NCBI RefSeq assembly: GCF_019510245.1
Contig: NZ_JAEKKT010000138.1
Coordinates: 41,155 to 105,154, forward strand
Source: Streptomyces sp.
GTDB taxonomy: Bacteria > Actinomycetota > Actinomycetes > Streptomycetales > Streptomycetaceae
DNA: 64,000 nucleotides
Direction of reading: 5' to 3'
Shown here: positions 52,872 to 60,880 of the stretch, piece by piece
Layout: each line of letters starts with the position of its first letter
Position numbering within the stretch: the stretch's first letter is position 1
Program-made: the position numbers and the translations under genes
The notes under the pieces: model-generated
The model's input: only the letters and a program-made list of their open reading frames with translations
What the model was told of the DNA's origin: nothing
Database searches by the model: none

Positions 52872-54008
52872 TCAGGCGCGCACGAACATCAACGCCTGAT
52901 CCAGCGCCAGCAGGAACCGGTTCACCGTCCCCCGGTCCCGCACCGCGACCCGCACCCACTCCTCGTCCAGCCCGGGAAACGTGTCCCCCCGCCGCACGGC
53001 GTACCCCAGCACCCGCAACTGCCGCCGCACGGCCGCCGCCCCCGCCATCCGGACGAGCACGAACGGCCCCTCCGCGGGCCCCGCCACCCGCACCCCCTCC
53101 GGCGCGAACTCCTCGAGGCCCGCCACCAGATGGGCCCGGTCGGCGGCGACGCGGTGCGCCGCATGCGCCGCCTCCGCCAGCGCGCGCGGCGCCACACACG
53201 CCTCGGCCGCGGCCAGCGCCGGTGTGGAGACCGGCCACAACGGCTGCGCCCGCGCCAGCTCGGTGATGATCTCCGGCGCGGCCAGCACGTACCCGATCCG
53301 CAGCCCGGCCAGCCCCCACGTCTTCGTCAGGCTCCGCAGCACCACCAGACCCGGTACGTCGGTCCGCCCGGCCAGCGCCTCCCGCTCGCCCGGCACCGCG
53401 TCCATGAAGGCCTCGTCGACCACCAGCGTCCGCCCGGGACGGGCGAGCCGGGCGATCGCACCGGCCGGATGCAGCACCGACGTCGGGTTGGTCGGATTGC
53501 CGACCACGACCAGGTCGGCGTCCTCCGGCACGGCGGCCGGATCCAGCCGGAACCCGTCCGCCTCCCGCAGCAGCACCCGGTCCACGGTGTGCCCGGCGTC
53601 CCGCAGCGCTGCCTCCGGCTCGGTGAACTGCGGGTGCACCACCACCGGCCGGCGTACCTTCAGCGCCCGCGCCAGCAGGACGAACGCCTCCGCGGTGCCC
53701 GCCGTCAGCAGTACCCGCTCCACCGGCAGCCCGTGCCGCGCCGCGACCGCCGCCCGTGCCGCCCGCCCGTCCGGGTAGGCCGCGAGCCCGCCGAGCGACT
53801 CGGCTATCCGCTCCCGCAGCCAGACCGGGGGAGTGTCGCTGCGTACGTTGACCGCGAGGTCGACGAGCCCGGGGCCGCCGTCCCGGACCTCGGCGTCGCC
53901 GTGGTGCCGCAGATCGTGTCCGCCCGGGGAACCGCCGGACTCCTCGGGACCTCTGTCGCCCCCGGGACCGCCGGGACCGTCCTCAGTGCGCATGCGCGTG
54001 CCCGCCAT
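52872..54008 (-). CDS. cobC: CobC-like PLP enzyme of cobalamin synthesis (Rv2231c type)
   Basis: This 378-residue class I/II aminotransferase-fold protein resembles threonine-phosphate decarboxylase/histidinol-phosphate aminotransferase. VDEAFMD (about residue 198) and SLTKTWGLAGLRIGY (about 230, with the Schiff-base lysine) are clear. In cobalamin synthesis such enzymes make the aminopropanol linker. The first 45 residues are Gly/Asp/Glu-rich. The start at 54008 overlaps the cbiX end by 26 bases; an ATG at 53993 is an alternative. It is the last gene of the leftward cob operon. Confidence 0.86.
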   Translation of the reverse strand: MAGTRMRTEDGPGGPGGDRGPEESGGSPGGHDLRHHGDAEVRDGGPGLVDLAVNVRSDTPPVWLRERIAESLGGLAAYPDGRAARAAVAARHGLPVERVLLTAGTAEAFVLLARALKVRRPVVVHPQFTEPEAALRDAGHTVDRVLLREADGFRLDPAAVPEDADLVVVGNPTNPTSVLHPAGAIARLARPGRTLVVDEAFMDAVPGEREALAGRTDVPGLVVLRSLTKTWGLAGLRIGYVLAAPEIITELARAQPLWPVSTPALAAAEACVAPRALAEAAHAAHRVAADRAHLVAGLEEFAPEGVRVAGPAEGPFVLVRMAGAAAVRRQLRVLGYAVRRGDTFPGLDEEWVRVAVRDRGTVNRFLLALDQALMFVRA

Positions 54009-54909
54009 GGTGGTGGTGCCCTTGCCCGTGGTGGTGGCCGTCGTCGTCCGGGTGGAAGTGCGGCTGCTGCGGCAGCCCGACCTTGTCCTCGAAACCGGGC
54101 AGCGCGATCCGGTAGACGCACGAGTCGCAGTTCATCCGCAGGTCACCCTCGACCGCCTCCCGGTACCGCTCCATCACCAGGTCCAGCAGTTCCGGCTCGG
54201 GCCCGATGACGTCCGCCGAACGCACCTCGATCTCCGGGTGCGCGGCCGCCCAGCCCTCGGCCTGCTGCCGCACCCGGTCCGGCAGGATCCCGGTGAAGAG
54301 AAAGTACGGCAGGACGACGATCCGGCGCGCCCCCAGTTTCAGACACCGGTCGAGGCCGCTCGGCACGTCCGGCGCCGCCAGCGACACGAACGCCGTCTCC
54401 ACCCCGGCGTACCCGCGGCCCTCCCACAGCAGCCGGGCCGCCTTGTGCACCTCGGCGTTGGCGTCGGGGTCCGTCGAACCGCGGCCCACCAGCAGCACGG
54501 TCACGTCGGCGCGGTCCCGTACGGCCCGCGCGGAACCGCCCAGCGCGTCGTCCAGGCGCCGCTCCAGGACCGACAGCAGGGAGGGGTGGGGCCCCAGCGG
54601 ACGCCCGTAGGTGTACGAGATGCCCGGGTGCCGCTCCTTCTCCCGGGCCAGCGCCGCAGGGATGTCGCCCTTGGCGTGTCCGGCGGAGACCAGCATCAGC
54701 GGTACCGCGGCGAAGCGCCGTACGCCCTGCTCCACCAGCTCGGCCACGGCGTCGCCGAGCGGCGGCGGGGACAGCTCGATGAAGCCGCCCGCGACGGGCA
54801 GTTCGGGGTGGCGGCGCCCCAGCTGCCGCACGAAGTCGCGGAACGCCTCGGCCCCGGCTTCGTCCCGGGTGCCGTGGCCGGCGATGAGCAGGGCGGGCGG
54901 GGTGGTCAC
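53983..54909 (-). CDS. cbiX: Sirohydrochlorin cobalto/ferrochelatase, CbiX type, with His-rich tail
   Basis: This 308-residue chelatase inserts metal into sirohydrochlorin. Two CbiX-like halves are visible: GHGTRDEAG with a catalytic histidine and SAGHAKGD in the first, GRGSTDPDANAEVHK in the second. The C-terminus has MNCDSC (about residue 259), the pattern of a 2Fe-2S or metal site, then a tail ending in many histidines. The GTG at 54909 follows GAGGAG and overlaps the cobH stop (GTGA). Confidence 0.92.
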   Translation of the reverse strand: MTTPPALLIAGHGTRDEAGAEAFRDFVRQLGRRHPELPVAGGFIELSPPPLGDAVAELVEQGVRRFAAVPLMLVSAGHAKGDIPAALAREKERHPGISYTYGRPLGPHPSLLSVLERRLDDALGGSARAVRDRADVTVLLVGRGSTDPDANAEVHKAARLLWEGRGYAGVETAFVSLAAPDVPSGLDRCLKLGARRIVVLPYFLFTGILPDRVRQQAEGWAAAHPEIEVRSADVIGPEPELLDLVMERYREAVEGDLRMNCDSCVYRIALPGFEDKVGLPQQPHFHPDDDGHHHGQGHHHHGGHAHAH

Positions 54910-55490
54910 AGGGTCTCCTCGGAAGTGGGGTGGTACAGCAGGGCGTTGAGCGCGGCGGCGGCGACCGCCGAGCCGCCCTTCTCGGACACGTTGCTCACGG
55001 CGGGCAGCCCGCTCGCCCGCAACGCGGCCTTGGACTCGGCCGCACCGACGAAACCGACGGGCAGACCGATGACGAGCGCGGGGGCGGCGTCCAGCGTCAG
55101 CAGCTCCTCCAGCGCGGTCGGCGCGTTGCCGATCACCCACAGGGCGCCGGGCCCGACCTGCTCGTAGGCGAGCCGGATCGCGTGCGCCGAACGGGTCAGG
55201 CCTGGCCCGGCCTCGGCGTCGCGCAGCCGGCACACGGTCTTCCGGCGGGTGATCCCGGCGGCGACCATCTCGACGTCCACGACGACCGGCGCCCCGGCGT
55301 GCAGCGCCGCGTGCGCCTTCACCAGGTCGGCCTCGTCGGTCACCAGGTCGGCCGCGTACTCCAGGTCGGCGGCGGAGTGGATGACCCGCTCCACGACCGC
55401 CCGGGTCAGCGGCGGGAAGTGCGAGGTGTCCAGGCGGGCGCGCAACCGCCGGTAGGACTCCTGCTCGATGGGATGGACGACCCGGTTCAC
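54906..55490 (-). CDS. cobH: Precorrin-8X methylmutase
   Basis: This 194-residue enzyme moves the C11 methyl group to C12 to make hydrogenobyrinic/cobyrinic acid. Segments typical of CobH/CbiC are VVERVIHSAADLEYA, the methylmutase loop with MVAAGITRR, and LVIGLPVGFVGAAESK. The GTG at 55490 has AGGAGG upstream and overlaps the cobJ stop (GTGA). Confidence 0.94.
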   Translation of the reverse strand: MNRVVHPIEQESYRRLRARLDTSHFPPLTRAVVERVIHSAADLEYAADLVTDEADLVKAHAALHAGAPVVVDVEMVAAGITRRKTVCRLRDAEAGPGLTRSAHAIRLAYEQVGPGALWVIGNAPTALEELLTLDAAPALVIGLPVGFVGAAESKAALRASGLPAVSNVSEKGGSAVAAAALNALLYHPTSEETL

Positions 55491-57190
55491 CTGTCCTCCT
55501 CCTGGGCGCTCTCCTGCCAGCGGTAGCCGCGCGGGGTGACCATGCGCCCGGCGATGTTCCGGGTCGCCGTGTTGCCCACGGTCACGACCGTCATCATGTC
55601 GACCCATGCCGGGTCCAGCGCACCCAGGGTGGTCAGCCGGCTCGACTCGTCGGGGCGCGAGGCGTTGCGCACGACACCGACGGGCGTGGTCGGCTCCCGG
55701 TGACCGGCGAGGATGGCGAGCGCCTTGGGCAGCTGCCAGTCGCGGCCCCGGGAACGCGGGTTGTAGAACGTCACGACGAGGTCCGCCTCGGCCGCCGCGC
55801 GCACCCGGCGCTCGATGACCTCCCACGGCGTGTGCAGGTCGGACAGGCTGATCGAGACATGGTCGTGGCCGAGCGGCGCGCCCAGGATCGCCCCGGCCGC
55901 GAGCGCGGCCGTGACGCCGGGGACGCCGATCACGTCGATGTCGTCGGAGGCCTCGGCGAGCGCCGGGGAGGCCATGGCGTACACGCCCGCGTCCCCGCTG
56001 CCGATCAGTGCGACGGCCCGCCCGGCGCGCGCCTCGGCGACCGCGGTACGCGCCCGCTCCTCCTCCGCGCCGAGCCCCGACTCCAGGATCCGGGTGCCGG
56101 GCCGCAGCAGGTCACGGATCTGGTCGACGTACTGGTCGAGGCCGACGAGCACGGCGGCGCGCCGGAGTTCGGCCCTGGCGCGCGGGGTGAGCAGGTCCCG
56201 GGCACCGGGACCGAGCCCGACGACGGCGAGCCGCCCGCGGGCCGGACGCCGTACGACGGCGCAGGTCGCCATCGCGGGCCGGCCGTCCTCCCGCTGCGAC
56301 TTCCGCTTGGGGACGAGGAGTTCGCCGCCCCGCGCGAGGGCCGCCGCCTCGGCGACGGAGGGGGTGCCGACGGCGGCGAGGGGTGCGTCCGAGGGATGGG
56401 GCACCCGGACCCCGGCGAGCTCCTCGGCCGGGTACGTCACCAGCGGGACTCCGAGCCGCGCGGCCGCCGCGACGATTGCGGGTTCCTCGGACTTGGCGTC
56501 GACGGTGGCGAGTTCGGCGATGCTGCGCGGCGACAGCCCCGCGTCCCGCAACGCCGTCCCGACGAGCCCGAGCACCTCCTCGACCGGGGCGCCCTTGGAG
56601 GCACCGACGCCCACGACGAGGGACGGCGGCCGCAACAGCACCTCGTTCCCCGCGGGTTCGACCGCGCGGTCGGTCAGCCGGACACAGTGGGCGCCCTCCT
56701 CCGCCAGCGGCAGCGGCGGCAGCGGCCACGGCAACTCGGCGTGCAGTGCCACCGGTTCGCCGTCCAGCAGGGCCCGCGACACGGCCGCCACCGAGCCCTC
56801 CACCGGGAGGCCCAGGGTGTCGAGGCCGGGCAGCCCGACCGAGTCGGTCGCGGTGGTCACCACCGGCTGTGCCGCCAGCAACTCGGCCACCTGCCGGGCG
56901 AGCTCGTTCGCACCGCCCCCGTGCCCGCCGACCAGCGACACGGCGAACCGCCCGCCCTCGTCGACGCACACCACCCCCGGGTCGGTCGCCTTCTCGCCCA
57001 GCAGCGGGGCGATCAGCCGGACCACCGCACCCGTGGCCAGGAAACACACCAGCTGCTCGCACTCCGCGAACGCGGACCGTACGGCGTCCTTGACGGGGCC
57101 GTCGTAGACCCGCGTGCGGTCCGGCCACGCCGCGGCCAGCCGGTCGCGCGCCGCCGCCCCCGCCGCGGTGGCGGAAATGAGGCCGATCAC
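55487..57190 (-). CDS. cobJ: CbiG-CobJ fusion: precorrin-3B C17-methyltransferase
   Basis: This 567-residue protein joins two cobalamin enzymes. Residues 1 to about 310 are CbiG-like, with GAVVRLIAPLLGEK, VVGVGASKGAPVEEV and LATVDAKSEEPAI. Residues from about 318 are the SAM-dependent C17-methyltransferase, starting LAVVGLGPGARDLLTPRA and including IGSGDAGVYAMASP and VTFYNPRSRGR. CbiG opens the lactone after ring contraction in the anaerobic route. The start at 57190 overlaps the cobL end. Confidence 0.93.
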   Translation of the reverse strand: MIGLISATAAGAAARDRLAAAWPDRTRVYDGPVKDAVRSAFAECEQLVCFLATGAVVRLIAPLLGEKATDPGVVCVDEGGRFAVSLVGGHGGGANELARQVAELLAAQPVVTTATDSVGLPGLDTLGLPVEGSVAAVSRALLDGEPVALHAELPWPLPPLPLAEEGAHCVRLTDRAVEPAGNEVLLRPPSLVVGVGASKGAPVEEVLGLVGTALRDAGLSPRSIAELATVDAKSEEPAIVAAAARLGVPLVTYPAEELAGVRVPHPSDAPLAAVGTPSVAEAAALARGGELLVPKRKSQREDGRPAMATCAVVRRPARGRLAVVGLGPGARDLLTPRARAELRRAAVLVGLDQYVDQIRDLLRPGTRILESGLGAEEERARTAVAEARAGRAVALIGSGDAGVYAMASPALAEASDDIDVIGVPGVTAALAAGAILGAPLGHDHVSISLSDLHTPWEVIERRVRAAAEADLVVTFYNPRSRGRDWQLPKALAILAGHREPTTPVGVVRNASRPDESSRLTTLGALDPAWVDMMTVVTVGNTATRNIAGRMVTPRGYRWQESAQEEDR

Positions 57191-58476
57191 AGAGCAACTC
57201 CTTCGTCAGACAAGGGGGTTCGTGTCCCCCACAGCAGGAACACGGGATTGGTCGCGGCCAGCCGGGTCACCTCGCCCGGCAGCGGCGCGAGACGGGAGGA
57301 CTGCAGCAGCACCCCGTCGCAGGAGAACCCGGCACCGGTGAGCGCCGCACGCGCCGCCGGTACCCGGTCCAGGGCGGCCATCGCGACCACCACCGTCCGC
57401 CGGGCGCGCGCGGCGCAGGCGCCGACGACCGCGGGCAGTCCGGCACCGCCCCCGCCGATGAACACGGCGTCGGGGTCGGGGAGTCCGGCCAGCGCATCCG
57501 GAGCCCTGCCCCACACCACATCCACGTACACCCCGTGCGCCCGCGCGTTGGCCGCGATCCGCTCCACCCCGTCCGCCGCCTTCTCCACGGCGACGACGGC
57601 GGCGCCGAGCCGTGCGCACTCCACCGCCACCGACCCGGAGCCCGCGCCGACGTCCCAGACCAGGTCGCCGAGGCGGGGCCCGAGCCGGGCCAGCGCCAGC
57701 GCCCGTACCTCGAACTTGGTGATCATCGAGTCGCGGTGCGCGAACTCGTCCTCGCCAAGGGCCCACCCGGCGGGTTCCGCCCGGCCGCCCGCCACCGTCC
57801 GTACGGCGCCCGGCGCCCGCGTCCGCGCCTCGTCCAGGCACAGCACCACGCTGACGTCCGGTCCCCAGTCCCGGTCGGCGGCCTCGGCGGGCGTGACCCG
57901 CTCGACGCGCTCCCGCGGGGAGCCGAGCGCCGAGGCGACGACGAGGACGCGCGCGCCGGACCCGTCCACGGACCCGTCCGGTGACGTGCCCGGCGGTGTG
58001 CCGAAGGCGTGCCGCAGCGCCGCCCCCAGCTCGGCTGGCCCCGCCCCCGGCCCCGTCAGCACCGCGACCTTCGGATGTGCCCGGCAGACGTTCACCGCCG
58101 TGCGCGGGTCGCGGCCGTGTGCGCTCACCACCACGGCGTCGTCCCAGGTGAGCCCGGTGCGGGCGAAGGCGGCGGCGACGGACGACACCCCGGGCCGCAC
58201 GTCCAGCCGGTCAGCGCCGAACCGCTCGGCCAGCACCCGCACGATCCCGAAGAACCCGGGGTCCCCCGAGGCCAGCACGGTCACCGGCAGGCCCTTGCCG
58301 AGGTACTCCTCGATGGTGTCCAGGGCAGGCGCCAGCGGCCCGAGGACGACCCGTTCGGCCCCCTCGGGCAGCCGTACGGCGTCCAGATGCCGCCGCCCTC
58401 CGACGACCAGCCGGGCGCCGGCGAGCACGCCGGGCGGCAGCGGGGCGCCCGTCCCCGTACCGACGACCGTGATCAC
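57187..58476 (-). CDS. cobL: Precorrin-6Y C5,C15-methyltransferase (decarboxylating)
   Basis: This 429-residue protein contains both halves of the enzyme: an N-terminal CbiE-type methyltransferase (about residues 1-200; LASGDPGFFGI, PGVSSVAAAFARTGL) and a C-terminal CbiT-type domain (about 230-429; WDVGAGSGSVAVECARLG, PDAVFIGGGG). It methylates C5 and C15 and removes the acetate carboxyl. The GTG at 58476 overlaps the cobM stop. Confidence 0.94.
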   Translation of the reverse strand: MITVVGTGTGAPLPPGVLAGARLVVGGRRHLDAVRLPEGAERVVLGPLAPALDTIEEYLGKGLPVTVLASGDPGFFGIVRVLAERFGADRLDVRPGVSSVAAAFARTGLTWDDAVVVSAHGRDPRTAVNVCRAHPKVAVLTGPGAGPAELGAALRHAFGTPPGTSPDGSVDGSGARVLVVASALGSPRERVERVTPAEAADRDWGPDVSVVLCLDEARTRAPGAVRTVAGGRAEPAGWALGEDEFAHRDSMITKFEVRALALARLGPRLGDLVWDVGAGSGSVAVECARLGAAVVAVEKAADGVERIAANARAHGVYVDVVWGRAPDALAGLPDPDAVFIGGGGAGLPAVVGACAARARRTVVVAMAALDRVPAARAALTGAGFSCDGVLLQSSRLAPLPGEVTRLAATNPVFLLWGTRTPLSDEGVAL

Positions 58477-59321
58477 GTACTGGCCCCCCGCTCGCGCAGC
58501 TCCCGCCGGGCCTGCGGATCGGCCTTGCGGAAACCGTGGAAGTGGCCGGGGTGGTAGAGGTGCGAGCGGGTGCCGTGGGCGGCCAGCGCCGGGCCGACCA
58601 GGAAGAGGGTGTGCTTCCAGAGCTTGTGCTCCTTGACCGTCTCCTCCAGCGTCTCGATCGTGCACCGCACGACCAGTTCCTCCGGCCAGGTCGCCTGGTA
58701 GGCGACGACGACGGGGGTGGACGTGGGGTATCCGCCCTCCAGCAGCTCGCGCACCAGCTGCCCGCTGCGCGCGGCGGACAGGAAGACCGCCATGGTGGTC
58801 CCGTGCCGGGCGAACTCCCGCACCTCCTCACCCGGCGGCATCGGCGTCTTGCCGCCGCCGAGCCGGGTGAGCACGACGGACTGCGCCACCTCGGGAATGG
58901 TCAGCTCGCGCTGCGCCAGCGCGGCCACGGCCGAGAAGGAGGAGACACCGGGCACGATCTCGACCTCGATGCCGATCCCGGCACACCGGTCGACCTGTTC
59001 CTGGGTACCGCCCCAGAGCGCCGGATCCCCGGAGTGGATACGGGCCACCCGCAGCCCCTGCGTGCGGGCCCGCTCGTAGACGGCGACGACGTCTTCGAGG
59101 GACATCGTCGCGGAGTCAAGAACCTCCGCGTCCTCGCGCGCGTGCTGGAGGACCTCCGCCTGGACCAGGCTCGCGGCCCAGATCACGACGTCGGCCTCGG
59201 CGATCGCGCGCGCGGCCCGGAACGTCAGCAGATCGGCTGCGCCGGGGCCGGCACCGACGAAGGTCACCTTGCCGGTGGGAGCGTCGCCGGCGGCAGCGGC
59301 GGAGGCGGCGGCATCGGCCAT
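58473..59321 (-). CDS. cobM: Precorrin-4 C11-methyltransferase
   Basis: This 282-residue SAM-dependent enzyme methylates C11 of the corrin precursor. GAGPGAADLLTFRAARAI near residue 20, RIHSGDPALWGGTQEQ near 95 and PGVSSFSAVAAL near 117 are family segments. The ATG at 59321 is chosen because AGAGAGGA lies upstream; the frame could also start at a TTG 24 bases earlier. It heads the leftward cob operon and is divergent from the ZIP transporter gene. Confidence 0.93.
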   Translation of the reverse strand: MADAAASAAAAGDAPTGKVTFVGAGPGAADLLTFRAARAIAEADVVIWAASLVQAEVLQHAREDAEVLDSATMSLEDVVAVYERARTQGLRVARIHSGDPALWGGTQEQVDRCAGIGIEVEIVPGVSSFSAVAALAQRELTIPEVAQSVVLTRLGGGKTPMPPGEEVREFARHGTTMAVFLSAARSGQLVRELLEGGYPTSTPVVVAYQATWPEELVVRCTIETLEETVKEHKLWKHTLFLVGPALAAHGTRSHLYHPGHFHGFRKADPQARRELRERGAST

Positions 59322-59405
59322 GGAAATTCGGTCCTCTCTGGACAAAGGGTGTTACCGGTGGTGCTGGATGTGCGCTGAGGCGGGTCGATCGGATAGCAAG
59401 GGCAC

Positions 59406-60134
59406 ATGGCGGTCTTCGTCGCGCTCGGCGCGTTCCTGATGACGCTGGCCGGCGGCTGGACGGCACAGCGTGTGACCGACCGTCGTCACCTGGTCCTCGG
59501 ACTGGCCGGCGGTCTGATGCTCGGGGTGGTCGGCCTCGACCTGCTGCCGGAGGCGCTGCGCGCGGCCGGCCGCGAGGTCTTCGGCGTACCGGCCGCCCTG
59601 CTCTTGTTCGTGGCCGGCTTCCTCCTGGCCCACCTGGTGGAACGCACCCTGGCCCTCCGCCAGGCCGCGCACGGCGCCGACGAGCACAGCCACCGGGCGC
59701 CCGAGGTGGGCCTGACGGCGGCCGGCGCGATGGTCGGCCACAGCGCGATGGACGGTGTGGCGATCGGCGCGGCTTTCCAGGTGGGCGGCGGCATGGGCGC
59801 GGCGGTGGCCCTCGCGGTCGTCGCGCACGACTTCGCGGACGGCTTCAACACCTTCACGATCACGAGCCTGTACGGCAACGAGCGCCGCCGGGCGATAGCG
59901 ATGCTGGTCGCCGACGCCTGCGCACCGGTCGTCGGCGCCCTCTCCACGATCTTCATCACCATCCCGGAGGGGCTGCTCGGCGGCTATCTCGGCCTCTTCG
60001 GCGGCGTCCTGCTCTACCTGGCCGCCGCCGAGATCCTTCCCGAGGCCCACCACGAGCACCCGGCCCGCTCGACGCTGCTGTGCACGGTCGCCGGCGCGGC
60101 CTTCATCTGGCTGGTGGTGGGCATCTCCGGCTGA
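59406..60134 (+). CDS. ZIP family divalent metal permease
   Basis: This 242-residue membrane protein has about eight helices and the ZIP metal-site motifs HSAMDGVAIGA (about residues 115-125) and AHDFADGFNTF (about 139-149), with EILPEAHHEH near the end. A short His-containing loop follows helix 3. It is the only rightward gene in the cob region, lying between cobM and cobI, so it may import cobalt or another metal for the pathway. Zinc or iron transport is equally possible by family. Confidence 0.87.
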   Translation: MAVFVALGAFLMTLAGGWTAQRVTDRRHLVLGLAGGLMLGVVGLDLLPEALRAAGREVFGVPAALLLFVAGFLLAHLVERTLALRQAAHGADEHSHRAPEVGLTAAGAMVGHSAMDGVAIGAAFQVGGGMGAAVALAVVAHDFADGFNTFTITSLYGNERRRAIAMLVADACAPVVGALSTIFITIPEGLLGGYLGLFGGVLLYLAAAEILPEAHHEHPARSTLLCTVAGAAFIWLVVGISG

Positions 60135-60145
60135 CGCCCGATCGC

Positions 60146-60880
60146 TCACAGCTTCCCGCCTCTGCCACCGTCCCGGCGCGGGGGCGCGATGAGCGTGGAG
60201 AGGTACGGCAACGGGGAGCCGTCGAGCTCGGCGGCGGGCCGGACGGACTCCTCCGCCAGCCCCAGCGCCGACCCCCACACGGCGTCGTCGACCCGTCCGC
60301 TCTCCCGCAGCGCCGCCACGACCGCACCGGCGTGCCGCCCGAACTTGTACGCCACGACCGTTCCCGGCCCGCTCAAGGCCTCCTTGAGCACCTCCGCCCC
60401 CGCGGTCACCGGCACCAGCGTCAGCGGCTCGGTCCCCTCGGTGAGCACGGCCCCGGACCGGGCGGCGAGATCCTGCATGGCGGTGATCCCGGGCACGGTC
60501 TCGACGGCCAGGTCCGGCACCAGCTCGGAGATGGTCTGCGCCAGATACGTGAACGTCGAATAGACATTCGGATCCCCGATGGTGGCGAAGGCGACCGTCC
60601 CGTGCCCCCGCAGCAGCTCGGCCACCCTGGCCCCCGCCGCATCCCAGGCAGCCTCCCGCCGCCCCCGGTCACTGCGCTCGTTCAGCGCGAAGACGACCCG
60701 TACGACCTTCTCCGCGCCGACGTAGTGCAGCACGGTGGCCTCGGCCCGCCCGCGCTCACCGGTGTCCATCACGGGCACCACGACGACGTCGGCGGCGCGC
60801 AGGGCGTTGACCCCCTTGACGGTCACCAGCTCGGGGTCACCGGGCCCCACCCCGACTCCGATCAACCTGCTGCTGCTCAT
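60146..60880 (-). CDS. cobI: Precorrin-2 C20-methyltransferase
   Basis: This 244-residue SAM-dependent enzyme methylates C20 of precorrin-2. IGVGVGPGDPELVTVKGVNAL near the start, FATIGDPNVYSTFTYL near 98 and VPGITAMQDLAAR near 132 are hallmarks of CobI/CbiL. The ATG at 60880 overlaps the cobB stop (ATGA). Its stop is only 11 bases from the convergent ZIP gene stop, leaving no room for a terminator. Confidence 0.93.
   Translation of the reverse strand: MSSSRLIGVGVGPGDPELVTVKGVNALRAADVVVVPVMDTGERGRAEATVLHYVGAEKVVRVVFALNERSDRGRREAAWDAAGARVAELLRGHGTVAFATIGDPNVYSTFTYLAQTISELVPDLAVETVPGITAMQDLAARSGAVLTEGTEPLTLVPVTAGAEVLKEALSGPGTVVAYKFGRHAGAVVAALRESGRVDDAVWGSALGLAEESVRPAAELDGSPLPYLSTLIAPPRRDGGRGGKL

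Noticed and set aside
59322..59405. Possible cobalamin riboswitch before cobM
   Set aside because: The gap is only 84 bases, too short for the aptamer, and no B12-box-like sequence was seen.
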